Assembly (NCBI GenBank): GCA_029783825.1
Contig: JAREIK010002280.1
Coordinates: 124,001 to 188,000, forward strand
Source: Sapria himalayana
Lineage: Eukaryota; Streptophyta; Magnoliopsida; Malpighiales; Rafflesiaceae
Reading direction: 5' to 3'
DNA length: 64,000 nucleotides
The position numbers were made by a program, and so were the translations under genes. Under the pieces are notes generated by a model. That model did no database searches, had not been told where the DNA came from, and was given only the letters and a program-made list of their open reading frames with translations. Shown piece by piece: positions 1 through 13,599 of the stretch (the first letter of the stretch is position 1; every line of letters starts with the position of its first letter).

Positions 1-3000
1 TTATTAAATTTTTCTTCTCTTTTTAAATATTGACATTTGGAGCTAGATCCTAGATAGAAATGCAGTAAAATTATCCTCATCTTTTTAAATCAAATATTTT
101 AATTTTGAGGATGAAATTCCAATAAGTGGGTAGAGTTGTGAGGCCTAGACAAAAAAAAATTATTTATTTTAACCATTACTTTGAATTAATAAAGGTTGTT
201 AAATAGAGAGAGCTAGAGATAGAGTTGTTAAAAATTATATTGATGTTTAAAAATTATATATGAATCGAAAATGGAGAATATTAATTCTAAATTTATTGGA
301 TTTAAAGTTTTTGAGAGAAAGTTAGGCTAATTTCAATCCTCAAGGGTAATTTGGCCATTACTATTAAATAAAAGAATATTTTCATTTTTTATTTTTCTTT
401 CTATTTAAAGACTTCTCTTTTATTTCTCTTCTTCTTTATTAGGTTTATTCGGTTATTTCTCATTTCTTCACCAAAATCATTGAAATAAATTACAAATTTC
501 ATGATTTTTATTTTAGATTTATTTTATTAAGTGATTTGGCTCAGTAAACACTTCGTTTCAAACAAAAACATCTATGGAATAGTTTTAATTTCATAAAATT
601 AGGTTAGGGTTGAAGTTAATTAACGTATTTCTATTTTTTTTGCTTGAGTTTATAAATAAGGCTTGAAATTATGCAAATTCTTTACCCTTTTTTTTTTGAG
701 TTTGAATTGCAGTTAAATCTCATATTGAAATATTGGATTTAGGTTTTGAGGTTTAAGTCTTGGAAAAGCTTGGTTAAGGTAGGAAACCTCTATAAACTCT
801 TGTGAAATTTCATATTTTATATTTTAGTTACATATACAGGTTTTTTGATGTGTTGTTTTATGTATGTGGTTATAAACTTTTTGTTTTGGATTCTTTGAAA
901 TAAGTATCATAAAATTTAAATAATATAATTAAAATATATGATTAATTGATGGAAACTCATAAATTTGACACTAAGAAATTAATGATTTTATAAATTTAGA
1001 AACTCATTTACCCGTGTAATTTTTCAGAGTTATTTTTCTAAAAATGAGAATTATATTTGGTTATGTGTAAATGGTGCCAAAAATTATGGTTGATGGGTTG
1101 TTTGGCTAATTTTAAAATGAGATTATACTAATATGCATGTATAAAATCCTATGAGAAATTATTTGATACTATATGAACTATATGATATTTTGAATTAAGT
1201 TTAAATAATTTTAAAAAAATACATATTTTGGATATGTAGTTTTGAGGTAACTATTAGTCTTATCAAGGAATTAGAAGGCTAAAATTTCAAGAATATCCAA
1301 AGGCAAGGATTAAATATGTGCTTCAGAGAATGTTACTAAACCCCCTTGTGCACCCATGGTGGACTTCTACTATGTGGAGGTGGTAGCTGCCAAGCTGGAA
1401 ATTGATAAATCTCTTTCAAATTTTTAGATTATGGGAGTGGGTGTGTGTGTTCTCCAGTGGGGCAGTAGCTAGGTTGGAGCTATTAGGTTAGTTTTTTTTC
1501 TCTATATGTCTCATTGTAGTATGGTAGAGTCTTGATATGCATAAATTATCTATGCTTGTAAAAAAGGGATGAGAATTAAAAAAATATTTTGAAAACTTAC
1601 ACGCATACATATATTGGTTTTATGAATTTGTATAGCTATATATATATATACATATAACTATATGTATGGATATTATAAAACTTATTCTTAAACTCTTAAA
1701 TTATATATTAGAAAACATATATGGCTATGGAGGTAAAACATGGACTTTTTTATATTTTTTTTTTGAGGTTTTTCTATTGGGCATTAGTTTCTCACCTTTA
1801 GTTTCCCTAGGTGGAGTAAATATTGATGGCCAAAAAAGATTCTGAAGCTTGCAAATCTATGTAAGGGTTTTGATGAACTATTTTGATTTTTTTTGCCATA
1901 GGGGCTATTTTGCATAAATGACTTTTCTTTTGTATGTGAATATTTTAACTTGATAGTTTATGCATATTTATAATATTCTCTAGAATTTGATCTATTTTAA
2001 ATTGCTAGATGTGAGACATTTTGATCTATTTTTTTTTATTTTCTTCCACTGAAGTTTTGAGGTAATGAATATTTTAGAAAATAAAACTAACTTGAAAAGT
2101 ATGAAAATAATAAGTTATTTTTGACTTGTTTGTAGTTTTCTACAAACATGCAATCTATCATAAGCAATATTGTTTATAGTATGTTTTTTTCTTGATTTTT
2201 TTTCCATTATAAATTCTTTTACTTTGGATCAATCTTTTAATAAACACCCTCCTATTATTTTTACATGTCTTTTTGAGTAATTTACTAAATTTATAAAAAC
2301 CCTCCATTAAAAACTTAAAAATCTCTCTCGTGGGATTTTAAAGTATTTTAAATCCTATTAAATTTAACTATTCAAACCAAGTATGTCAAGTCTTGAGTGG
2401 GAGTATATGGAGGTTGTGACAACTTCTTCGAGTTTGTCTTAGTATCACTTGACAATTTATTTCATTTTCCTTTCATCAATAATGAAAAATATCAAATTTG
2501 ATTTTCTACATTCCTAATAGCCAAACTCGTATGATTTAATCTCACTTAAAACCTCTTTATTTGATTATTTAGGTAAATATTTTTTTCTCAGTTCTATTAA
2601 TATAGCATTCATATTGTCTTCCATTATCGATTTTTTATTCTTTTCTTGAATGTTGATAATTTGAGCTAGATCCTACTTGAATATTGTAGCCTACCAAATT
2701 ATTCCTAGAGTTTCTCAGAGCTTATTCAATATTATATAGGCCACTTTGATTGCTTCCATACAAAAAGATTTCATGATTATTTATATTCAGATGATAATAT
2801 ATAAGGACATTTTATTGGCTCAAAATATAAACTATTTGCTTTGCAATTCATTGGCCTCCATCATTTGATAAATGAGATCTAAATTCACCATTTTATGTTA
2901 TTACAAAATGATGAATTCACCCAAACCTCTTCTTTTTTCTTCTTGGTTTTCAAGCTTCCTTAGGAAAACCTATATTTTGGCTTGCATTAAATTGATCTAA

Positions 3001-3290
3001 CTTAAATACTCTAGGTTGTTTCTTCCAAAGGAATAATCAATTAGAGTTTTATAGTTATAGTTATTCATAATTGAACTACTCATTGTCGTATTAATCATAT
3101 ATCTCATTATATAATTTAGCCTATTGAAGAAATTTGGTATTAGAACCACAACTAAAACATATATTAAGGGAACATACTCAATAACTCCTTAAAATGGTCC
3201 AAAGTATCATATAAACTCTACTAATTATCTTTACAAAAACAACTTATCTCATTTTTATTTGAAAACTAATTTGAGGTGGAAAAAACTTAG
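1..3290. other. AT-rich repeat-like DNA, no gene seen
   Basis: No ORF of note and no exon with recognisable protein similarity on either strand. The stretch is AT-rich with poly-T runs and a short (TA)n tract near 1640. The part around 700-1900 has the look of non-coding retrotransposon (LTR or leader) sequence, but I found no pair of termini or target duplication to prove it. Confidence 0.5.
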
Positions 3291-3292
3291 TG

Positions 3293-3760
3293 AGAAAGAC
3301 CCTCATAAGTTTATTTCAACTCTTTGTGGAGTCATGAGATAAGCATTATAACTAATTTCATGCCTTATCCTTTATTGAGAATGAAAATAGATGTAACTTA
3401 ATTGTATCAAGGATAGCTCCAATCATCTTTACCATGTCACACAACTTCCAAAATAATATAACATGCCCATTTGGATCTTTTTATATTTTCTTGCTCTACT
3501 TGTGCTACTGAATCTAACTATTAGGCTCGATGGTAAGGGCATGGAGGTTGCTGTATATTCTTTTGAGAAGTGATTTGATGTTTGAAAAACATAGAGAGAA
3601 AGACCCTCACAAGTACAACCCAACTCTTTATGGAATCACAAGATAAGCACTAGATCCAACTTCGTGCCTTATTCCTAAATGAGAATAGAAATTGATGTAA
3701 CTTGATTGCATCATGGCTGACTCCAAATATCTTTACCATGTTGTATAGCTCCAAAAAAAT
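3293..3760. repeat. Diverged direct duplication, units of about 160 bp
   Basis: Positions 3293-3450 and 3596-3760 share the same order of words (GAGAAAGACCCTCA, then CAACTCTTT, GATAAGCA, TGCCTTAT, GATGTAACTT, CATCTTTACCATGT) with many substitutions. The two units are about 303 bp apart. No coding potential is seen in either copy. Confidence 0.7.
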
Positions 3761-3779
3761 TATGAGATGCTAGTAACTA

Positions 3780-4290
3780 ATGTGGTTTATAAGCATTTGT
3801 ACTTTCTACCTCGTAAGTAACAAACTCACACAATTAACATATGCTTCCCTCTAATCTCACCGGTGGGAATAATACATGTGAACCCAACTCAAGGGGCTAT
3901 CACTACATTGTGAGTCACAATCCACTTGCACATTCATTTGGATTTCTATACTAATGGTGAAACTCTTAGGAGAATGTTTTATAAAATATTTGGATCATTC
4001 AAGAACTAATTATTCTAAGACATGCATAATAGAGTATCATGTAAAATTATTTATACTTCTAGCTTCATAAGTAACATACTCGCAATGATTAATATGCCTC
4101 GATTTTAGGCTTTAATATACAAATTTGTCTCATGCAACATGATTAGAAATGATATCACTTCCTTCCTACTATATGTGTGAGTGAGCCTCATGATTTACTT
4201 ATATCATTGTACACCATGACAATATAAATTAACTCACTAATAATCAAATCCCTAATTCAAGTTGTGTATAATAACTATTTCAATAATTTT
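3780..4290. repeat. Dispersed repeat R1, copy 1
   Basis: The first of three diverged copies of the same sequence in the window (others near 8100-8790 and 21900-22540). All share words such as GGTTTATAAG, CTTCATAAGTA and a final AATTCAAGTT. The family is non-coding. It is probably LTR or untranslated sequence of an old retrotransposon, because gag and integrase debris lies near the copies, but this is inference. Confidence 0.6.
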
Positions 4291-4381
4291 TGTTCCACGA
4301 CTTAAATTAAACATATCAATTGTTCATAAAATTATTTATACATCACGTAAATCATAATTAAAGAAAATCTTAGATTTCAAT

Positions 4382-4600
4382 TTAGCTTGACATTGGGGAG
4401 AGATTCAAACAAGGTACAAGAGAAGATGTCTTGTGAATCTTGAGTTCCCAATGATAGCCCTCACTAGAATCTAAGATACAAACCCTAATCCCATAATATT
4501 TTGGTTTATTTTTTGAATCTACCCTAGAGAGGGGGGAAGGGGGAGGAAAAAGAGTTTTAAAAGTATGGGATAAATATGGATGCAACTCCATGATAATATC
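4382..4600 (-). other. Short open stretch shared with other repeat copies
   Basis: On the minus strand this part reads as an open frame with the word YHWEL. The same nucleotide word (ATCATTGGGAAC) recurs on the plus strand near 6450 and 18450 inside repeat R2. It is therefore repeat-family sequence and not a separate gene. What it encoded, if anything, I do not recognise. Confidence 0.4.
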
Positions 4601-4879
4601 ATAGACAAAAATAATGTATTATAAATTAAAAGAATAATGTTAACAAGATGATATTTTTATAGCATACAAAATTTACTATTACTAAGTCACAAATTACTTG
4701 ATGAACCCCATATCACCACCAAGTCATAAATTAATTCCAAAAACATATTGATTTTATGACTATTCATCAAAATCCATCAAAACTCCAAAGTCGTGAAATT
4801 GATCCAATTATCTCTCATTTCAATGCTTACATATTATCTAATATAACCACAAATACAATAGAATAATGGGTATTTTACT

Positions 4880-5400
4880 TACCAAATAGTAATCTACTTG
4901 CTTATGAATTCATATCTTTATCAGTATCTTTAAATCAATTATAATTGATGGAGACTAATTTATTACATAGTAAATTTTTAGATGCTTCCACCCTAAAGGA
5001 TTTGGGTAGACTTTCTTCAATATAGCTCTCAACATTTCTACAAGAGTTTTATTAAACCATTAAACTATTCTATTTTGTTGTGACATATATGTGACTAAGA
5101 AGTATTGTTTGATACCTTCCTATATACAAAAAGCAAGAAACTCACCATTTGTATATTCTCTTCCATTATATATACTCAAGTGCTTAATCATTTTTTCTGA
5201 ATCAAGTTCAACCTATATTTTGAAGCCTCTAAAAACTAGAAATGTATCTAAATTCTTTTTAATGTATACAACCAACATTTCCTAGAGTAATCATCAATAG
5301 AAGATACAAAGTATTTTTATCCTCCAAAGGACATTTCTATTGATTCCCATATTTCATAATAAATTAAGTCTAGAAGGTGTTTACTCTTAGAAATCAATAT
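4880..5400 (-). pseudogene. Ty1-copia integrase fragment, broken
   Basis: Read on the minus strand, the region keeps the order of the copia integrase core: KYFVSSIDDYSRK near 5350, then a glutamate stretch, then MSQQNRIV near 5070 (family TPQQNGVVER), NKTLVEMLRAILKK, and SPSIIIDLK near 4935 (family SPSxAIDxKTPEE). Several in-frame stops interrupt it, so it is dead. The integrase would join element cDNA to host DNA. No reverse transcriptase or LTR pair belonging to it was found nearby, so it is an isolated remnant lying next to repeat R2. The order of motifs makes the assignment safe even without an alignment. Confidence 0.8.
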
Positions 5401-5469
5401 ATTGAATGCTAATCAATGCAGATTACTTGTAATGTGATGCTTACTATTTGAAGTATTTGTACTTATTTG

Positions 5470-8060
5470 AGTTTAAAATGGATATATTTTGTTGAATGGT
5501 TGAATTTGATTGAATTTGATGGATATATTTGGTAAATTTGATGGGAGTAATGATTTGGAGGAAATAAAATCAATGGTGAGTCATGATATTTTTTATGTTA
5601 TGACTTGGTATTCTTTTTTAACTGTAATTATATAAAACAAAGCATGAAAATCTTTGTACGTCATAACTTTACCATTGAGTTATTACTAATGCAATACTAT
5701 CTTTATGGCCATGATATTTTATTGGAGTTGTGGTTGCACAATCTCTAAAACAGAATGATGGTCATAATCTTATTTCATATTTGGAAATCCAAGTACCCCA
5801 TAAGCAAAAGAAGTAATGATATTTTTTATTGTCACAACTTAATTAATACAGAACCAAAAATTACATAATACTAAGTGATTTCTAGTCATAAAAATATTTT
5901 CTATCATGATTTTATGATCTGGAGAGTAAATATATAAGTCATGAAATTCATATCACCACAAATTTGTATTACAGAGAATAAATGCCTCATTCAAATGATA
6001 TGTTCTACTACTACTTTATGTTTTAAAGAATAACTATGAAATATATGATCATTCCAAGTGCCATAACTTTGTATTCCAGAAAGAAATTATCTCAATCATG
6101 GTGTTCTTGCCACCATAGCATTGTGATCTATAGGGGTTTTACTTGAGTCACAATATTTCTTTCACCAAGACTTTTGTATTATAGAAAAGAATTAATGAGA
6201 TAAGAAAGTCATTATCTCAATACAGTACCATGAATTCTAGCTTAAAGAATCACATAGAATACTAAAGTATAAAAGCAACACTTAGAGTTTTTCATGAGAG
6301 AGAGAGAGAGAGAGAAGAGGGAATTAGATTTTGAGCTAAGTGCATGTAAAATCTTAGGTGACACTACTTCTAACCCTAATTAGGGAAAAAGTCCAAGGTG
6401 AATGAAAGCAAGATTCATTGAGTTTAGATTTTAAGAATTGGATCCTCATTAGGACTATCATTGGGAACTCTCGATTCAATAAGAAGTCATGTCAAGCATC
6501 TCATGTGAATTTTCTCAATGTCAACTAAATTGGGATCTAGGTCTAGTTTGATGTGCTCGTGTTATGATGGTGTGAATATATATAACATTATTATTTGTAT
6601 TAATATTGTAGTTTGAATATTGATAAATATGAATGCTAATTAGAACTAAAATTTAGGGTTGTCATTATATCATATATATATGTGTGTGTGTGTGTTAGTC
6701 ATGATAGATTGTGAAAGTTAATGTCACAGGACAAACTCATTGAAGTATAATAAAAAAGAAGTAATTGCCTTTCTTATCTTAACATGTGAGGTAAACTTAT
6801 ATGTAAAATCTCAAGATTAGGATAAGTTTAATTATTATGAATATGGTGCTTGTGGGGCTGAAAGCACAAATATATTTAATACTAATCCATTGTGCATATT
6901 CTAGAAGAACTAACCTTCAAATAATATAGAAGTTAAGTAGAATATCTAACCTAGGGGTTTCACTCTAGCATGGGAGTTTTGTGTTGGATGTGGATGATAA
7001 TGACATTTATGTAATGGGACACAAAAAATGGAGTTGTCTTGTATATAAGTGATAGCCTTGTTTGTCATTTTTCTTGTATGGTTGTCATAGGTGAGATCCA
7101 TTGGAAGTCATATATTAATTGACATGATTATAATGCTTATGAAACTGAAGGTATAAATAAATTTATTAACACATTATTTCACATCGTTAACATATTATAA
7201 GTTACAAAATAGAATCCATACAAAAAGTAGTCATCAAAGACAATTGATATAATATATAAACATAGAAGATATGTGAACATGAAAAAAATGATGTGTGATT
7301 TTGGTGGGGCAATATAGAGGGTACAACTACATGGAGATCATTCTTTGCAGTGTCAAACCATAAATGATAGCTAACCTATATGCCAAGAAAATTTTGGGGC
7401 ATTTCCGTACTAATTTACCTTTCATCCAACAATCAAACACAATATTACCCAAACACTAAAAAAATATCATTATATATAAGGAAATGAGTCAACCATATAA
7501 CCTAAATATCTTTCTAAAACCCCAAGTCTATCTACTCAACATTGGTAGTATTTAGTTCACTGTTGTTTGGTCAAATAGGCTACACAAATCTCATGGAATT
7601 GATATCTTGACTTACATCCAACTTTACTACATGTATAACTCATATAACTTGTGAAACAATTGGACAAAAGACAATCACCCAAGGAGCTATTGGTATAAAT
7701 GATATTATTTTGTTATACTACCTAATTTTATTGGTTAGGTAGTATCCCAAAAGCTCATTAGTGATAATATTTCATTAACAAATATCTATAAGTATATGAG
7801 ACATTCAAGTAGTAAAGATGATTCTCATCTAGATATCGATCTCATAGTGATTGTAACAGTAGTTTGGTCAATCAATAGTATGAAAACTCAATTCTAGTAA
7901 AATTGATATTTAAGATTGTTCTATTAATCTTAGATCTATTGATTTGTCTATTTGATTTATATGATGTATATTAAATTAATTTGAATTATATTGTATTTGG
8001 ATACAAAGTGAAGGTTTGGTTATTGTGTAATAACTTTTTTCCTTGATAGTATACAAGATT
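5470..8060. repeat. Dispersed repeat R2, copy 1
   Basis: This stretch matches 17460-19660, and its end part matches 21530-21900, in the same order and orientation. Shared words include GGAGGA-AAATAA near the start, CATTGGGAAC, TATTCTAGAAGAACTA and AACCTAGG. In this copy the end of R2 runs straight on into an R1 copy. It has no coding potential that I can recognise. A (GA)n tract at about 6297-6314 and a (TG)n tract near 6680 lie inside it. Confidence 0.65.
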
Positions 8061-8099
8061 ATTATCACTACTGAACTCGTTGCAATGATGGTCCCATCA

Positions 8100-8790
8100 T
8101 AGTTGTCTCATTGGTACTTTATCTCTAAGACAACAAATCCTCTTTTCTTGAGAGAAAATTTACAAGTCCATATCTTTTAGGAAACTTATCAACTACCTTA
8201 ACTAGTGCTTCATATGTACACTCTTATTCTCTAGCCTTAGCTATCATAAATACCAAGAATTGAGATGGTTTGTAAGTATTTGTACTTTGGCTTCATAAGT
8301 ATCTTACCCATACAATTAACATATACTTCCCTTATATTTCACTAGTGGGAACCATAGAGATTAAAGCAACAAAGTGCTTTTATTACCTTGTAAGTTATAA
8401 GTCAAAATACACTTGCACATGTCCCATGAAATATTTATTACTATCTTCCTTGGTGACTATGTGACTAGGACACTAAAGATAAACCTCTTGGGAGAATATT
8501 CTATATAATATTCATCTTAATCAAGAACTAGTTTTTCTAAAGCACATACAAAAAATTAGCATTGTAATCATTTGTGCTCTTGCCTTCGCAAGTGTGATAA
8601 CGATTGATATACCTAAATTTTGAGTTTTAACATATAGGTTTATCTTGTGCATTATGGTCAAAAGGATTTTCACGTGATTCATACTATATGCATGAGTGAA
8701 CCTCATATTTTACCTATCACCGTTCATCATGATAATTTAAACAAACTCACCAATAGTTAAATCACTAATTCAAGTTCTATTTAATCACTT
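8100..8790. repeat. Dispersed repeat R1, copy 2
   Basis: Same family as 3780-4290 and 21900-22540, and the longest of the three. It follows R2 copy 1 directly, the same order as in the 21.5-22.5 kb region. This suggests that R2 and R1 are parts of one larger repeated element. Confidence 0.6.
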
Positions 8791-9450
8791 CTCCTTCAAA
8801 GCCAAAAAGTTTAGATATAATTAGAATCATATTATCTCACATCATTGAAACAATTAAAGGTTGGAAAATAGATGTATTTACTCGAAGCAATATTTAAGGG
8901 TTGTTGACATATTACACAAAATAATATATTACTTCGGTGTTAAATTACTGATGGGACAATAATGCTAGTATCATTCTTGGTAGTATTAGTTCAACCAATG
9001 ATGGAACCTTATATGCTAAGAGAGGACATGAGTATTTCCATACTAATCAATTATTAATTGAATAGCCAACACAATATTAACCAAACACTAAAAATCATCA
9101 TCACAAACAAGTATGTTTGTCAACACTAGAGTCTAAATATATTTTCAAAGATCAAGTAAATCTATTTAACTCATATAATTATTAGTTTAATATTAATTGA
9201 TCAAACTATCAAAATAATTCTTGTGGGATTAATTTATAGACTTGTGTTCACTATATTATGTATATGATCCATATACTTATAAAGCTACATTTAATGAGAT
9301 ATTCTCGTTCAATTAGGTTTTGCGATTATGTCAATTAACTATGAGTTTTGGTAGCCTCATATAATCACAATAAGTATCATAATAAATATAACAATAGTGT
9401 AGAAAGATTTGAAAAGAAGGTTCCTGGGCACGTGGATCTAGAGAAGAGAG

Positions 9451-9545
9451 AGGAAAGTAAAAGAAAGAATAAAAAGGAAGAGGAAAGTAAAAGAAAGAAC
9501 AAAAAGGAAGAGGAAAGTAAAAGAAGAACAAAAAGGAAGAGGAAA
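9451..9545 (+). repeat. 30-bp purine-rich minisatellite, about 3.3 units
   Basis: Units of 30, 30 and 29 bp starting AGGAAAGTAAAAGAAAGAA lie head to tail, followed by a partial unit. The strand is almost pure purine. It makes long open frames on both strands (Lys/Glu-rich one way, Phe/Leu-rich the other) that I regard as artefacts of the repeat. Confidence 0.85.
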
Positions 9546-10084
9546 TAAAAAGAAAAATGAGAAAAGGAGGCAAGGGGAAGAGTGCATTTTGACATGAAGA
9601 AAACATTCTGTAAATTTTTATTTTCATATATTTTTCGAAAAATCAATTTGGGGATTTATTTCTTTGTTTTGTCGAAAAACTAAAGAGTTAAAAGTTCCTT
9701 TCTTTTGGAGCTCCACTTCAAGGAAACTCTAATTTATCTTTTTTATCTCATCTAGTATTGTGTAAGTATGACGTAGTTGTACTTGGGCTTGGAGCATAGA
9801 TAAAACATGAAGGTGTTTGGATTTCATTTGTTGGAATGCATGAAGGAGCACTAGATTTAACTATGTTTGATCCTAGGTGAATTTTTTTTTAGATTATATC
9901 AAGAATGTCTTGGTATTTTTAATTACAATTTACTATTTATTTTTAAAATTGAACATTATTGTTATAACTGGATCATAATGATTAGCTCCTCAATCTCCTT
10001 GGTAAAGTTCGCTAGAAACTCATGCAGAGCATCTAGAAGCTCGATGAGCTTCATCGAGCTCCACTGAGGAGCTCGATGGAATTA

Positions 10085-10131
10085 TGGGTGAGGGGTGGGG
10101 TGAGGGGTGGGGTGAGGGATGAGGGGTGAGT
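10085..10131 (+). repeat. G-rich 12-bp tandem repeat, possible G-quadruplex
   Basis: Head-to-tail GAGGGGTGGGGT units give more than four runs of three or four guanines within 47 bp, which fits the sequence rule for an intramolecular G-quadruplex. A near-palindrome with AGCTCGATGAGCTTCATCG lies just upstream (about 10033-10055). Both stand out from the AT-rich surroundings. Confidence 0.75.
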
Positions 10132-10879
10132 GAATATTTAGTAACAATTGATTAGTTAAAAATTAAGGGTATTTTGGTAATAGGATAATAAAATACACCA
10201 AAAATTAATTAGTTTAGCATTTGATCCATTATTTTTTTAAAATTAAAATTTGGGTTACTTTTTTTAAATTATTTTATAGGGCACCAAAATATAATTATCT
10301 ATATTTTTTATCTATGGATCTTTATTTACCATTTGAGTATTATAATAAAAAAGGAGTGACAAGATCAAATTTAATAAATAAAACAAAAACATGGATAAAT
10401 TTAAAAAGAAGGTATATGGCACGTGGATCAAGAGATGAGAGAGAAAATAAAATAAATATAGAGTAAAATGAAGAGGAAAGAAAAAGAGAGATCTATGTTT
10501 AGGTACACAAAACATAAACTATTTGAAAAAAAAAATGACCTCTACTTTTCATAATTAAAAAAATGTACTAAATTAATTAATATGGTCATGCACTTAAAGA
10601 AATAAATAGTTACGTTTTATTCGTTAATCCAATGAGAAATGGAAAATAGATAATTAAGTTGTAGTGTATTAAAATTCATTAATCTGATTATAACCACCAA
10701 AATTAAAAATGAAATAAAATGTTATTTTTTAATTCTAGAAAGTATTATTTCAAATTCAGAAATATTGTTATTAATGTAAATAAATGCTTAGAGAGGATAA
10801 CAGAGTTTCAAACCTGAGACACCCATGTTCATAAAGATGCAAAGAGCTACTCGGTCACAAGTAATAAATCAAATACTAA

Positions 10880-11050
10880 GCAAATATATATATATATATA
10901 ATCACATACATAACTCTATATATATATATCTACATATATTTTATATTATTATACATAATTATATTTATATAGATATGTATAATATTATATATTTATATAA
11001 GTATAGATATATTTTTTTATATATGTATATATATATATATACACATGTAT

Positions 11051-11082
<32 letters not shown>

Positions 11083-11605
11083 GCATGTATGTATTTATAT
11101 ATATACATATACATATACATGTTTATATATCTACATATTTTATATATAATTATATGTATGTATATGGGTGTATATATATGTTTATATATTAATATATAGA
11201 CATATATAAATATATATAATTATATATATAAATATATATAGATATATTAAACATGTATAAATAAGTTTATACACACACACACACACACATATATATATGT
11301 ATGTATGTATGTATACACATATACATATACAAGTTTATATATCTACATATTTATATATATAATTATATATATTTATATATGTATACGTGTATGTGTATAT
11401 ATATATAATTATATATAAATATATATAGATATATTAAACATATATAAATAAGTTAACACACACACACACACATATGTGTGTGTGTGTGTTTATATACATA
11501 TACATATACATGTTTATATATCTACATATTTTTATATATAATTATTTATAAATATAATTATATTATATATAAATATATATAGATATATTAAACATATATA
11601 AATAA

Positions 11606-11641
<36 letters not shown>

Positions 11642-11667
11642 ATATTTTTATATATTCATATAGATAC

Positions 11668-11712
<45 letters not shown>

Positions 11713-11751
11713 TATATAAATATATGTATGTATATGAATATATAAAAATAT

Positions 11752-11796
<45 letters not shown>

Positions 11797-12000
11797 TGAG
11801 TGTGTCTGTGTGTGTTTATTTAGATATATAGATATGTGTGTGTGTGTGTGTTTATTTAGATATATAGATATGTGTGTGTGTGTGTGTTTATTTAGATATA
11901 TAGATATGTGTGTGTGTGTGTGTTTATATATCTAGATATGCATTTATATATAATTATATTTGTGATTTGATTAATATGTGTGTGTGTGTGTGTGTGTGTA
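10880..12000. repeat. Compound (TA)n/(CA)n/(TG)n array with about 190-bp higher-order units
   Basis: More than 1 kb of alternating purine-pyrimidine sequence. Inside it a larger block (CATATACA-GTTTATATATCTACATAT, followed by AATTATA, AGATATATTAAACAT and a CA tract) recurs at about 11110, 11322 and 11503, so the array has a higher-order period of roughly 190-210 bp. The open frames here (Tyr/Ile-rich) are artefacts. Confidence 0.85.
11815..11958 (+). repeat. 36-bp minisatellite, four units
   Basis: The word TTTATTTAGATATATAGATA starts at 11815, 11851 and 11887, with a variant at 11923, giving an exact 36-bp period with a TG tract in each unit. Because 36 is a multiple of three, the frame stays open and spells a repeated Cys-Val peptide. 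I do not regard this as a gene. Confidence 0.85.
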
Positions 12001-12119
12001 TTTATAAATTGAATGAAATGAGAACTAAATTATGTTGGGTTGCAAAATTGTGTTCACTCACACCCACATATTATCATGAGTTTGTCAAAAAAAAAAGATT
12101 TCTATAGGCTAATATTAAG

Positions 12120-13198
12120 TCTCTTTGATCATCCAAATACTTCATACATTAACTTATAACAAAATATTTTTTTTAGAGTCTGTGAAAATAAATAATATAG
12201 AAATAATGAAGTAGAATGTGAAGAAAAAGTTCTAACACTATGACATCACCCCTAAAAATGCCATCATTTGATCTAACATGATTGTTGACAAAAATATTTA
12301 TAACCTAAGTACTAATCTAGGACATAGTTACCAATATCATGGTATTGTGATGTAGATCATCTACTAGATTGGTATTCTTGGCATACATGATCAAAATAAT
12401 AATGAATATCATGGTTGAATGATAAATTATGCTCTAGATTCCTATGAATTTCACCTTTGATATGGATTTATATGAAAAATAATTGATTGTAAGGATAAAC
12501 TCAATGATTTTTCCAAACTTCTCTTAAATCTCACTTTGATGATTGTTATTTGATGATTTTCAAAATATGATGGATCTAATAATAACTTTCGAATCCTAAT
12601 AGCTTATCAATGATTGTTACTAAAGTGAATGAAGAAAAAATATCAAAACTCCTTAGAAAAATTTAGATAAAATCAATGGCATAATGATTAAGATTTAGTC
12701 TTAAAGGCAATGAATATCATCTCAAAACAATAAATATCATTTCCAATATCATAAGTTACCCTAAGGGGAATAAATGGTAACTACACTTCCTCTAGATTTA
12801 TGTATTTCAAGGTTGTGCTTATATGGAAAATATGAGATTGAAGGAATTAGAACAAAAGGATAGAAAGAGAGAGAAACAAATAAAATGAAAACAAAATTTT
12901 ATTTCAAAAATTACAATACACTATTTATCCTTTATTTTACTTTTTCTCATTTTGTTTTCTTCACATGAGATAAGTGTTTGGATCTCAATGGCTCTCAAAA
13001 AGTATAAAGTTTACAATTATTAAATATCAATTTATTTAAACACAAAAATATAGACCCTAGACTATATTTCATAGTACTTTGTGAAAGTTTTTTATGCCAT
13101 TTGAATCGCTAAAAGAGACTCGTATTTGTTTGGTACTCAAAATATCGAATTTTATAGTTATTTTATATTTCTTCTATGATGTAATAGTATTATACCTG
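12120..13198. other. AT-rich spacer, nothing recognised
   Basis: No ORF, exon-like segment or terminal repeat could be recognised on either strand. It ends at the target duplication of the outer hAT element. Confidence 0.5.
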
Positions 13199-13599
13199 GG
13201 TCTTAATATAAGTGTCAAAAGGGCCAGCTAGGCATGTCCCGGCCTAGTTTTAGGTTGCCCAACTGAGCTACTATGTCGGGCCAGGCACGGCACGGCACGG
13301 TAACCGTGCCTTGCCTGGCCCGACATGGACCCACGACCCACAAACTATCGGGTACGACCCGGTTCAGGTCGAACAAAACCCTAATTTTTTAAAAAATTTA
13401 GGGTTTCGTTAGTGTGCTGCCATGCATCTTCACACTTTAGGGGCTCAGTGAGCCTCGCCTGTCGAGCAATAGCTCATATTGACCACGTTTGGTTCGTGGT
13501 CACTCTACTGTGCCCATGTGTCGGTATGGCACGACGGGCTGGGACACAGCACTATAGCACGTCGTGCCCATATCGGGCCGGGCCGGGCTAGAGGTGTCA

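Larger units (their letters stand above)
9410..10455 (+). repeat. Two copies of a GGCACGTGGATC-containing sequence
   Basis: Positions 9410-9465 and 10400-10455 are similar: both begin with a T-rich word followed by AAAAGAAGG, then GGCACGTGGATC, then a purine-rich GAGAGAG tail. The core CACGTG is a G-box, but no gene lies downstream, so I draw no regulatory meaning from it. The sequence between the copies is AT-rich and shows no gene. Confidence 0.55.

Noticed and set aside
9331..9646. Phe/Leu-rich minus and Lys/Glu-rich plus open frames
   Set aside because: They result from the purine-rich 30-bp minisatellite.
10825..12107. Tyr/Ile- and Cys/Val-rich open frames
   Set aside because: They are translations of TA and TG microsatellites.
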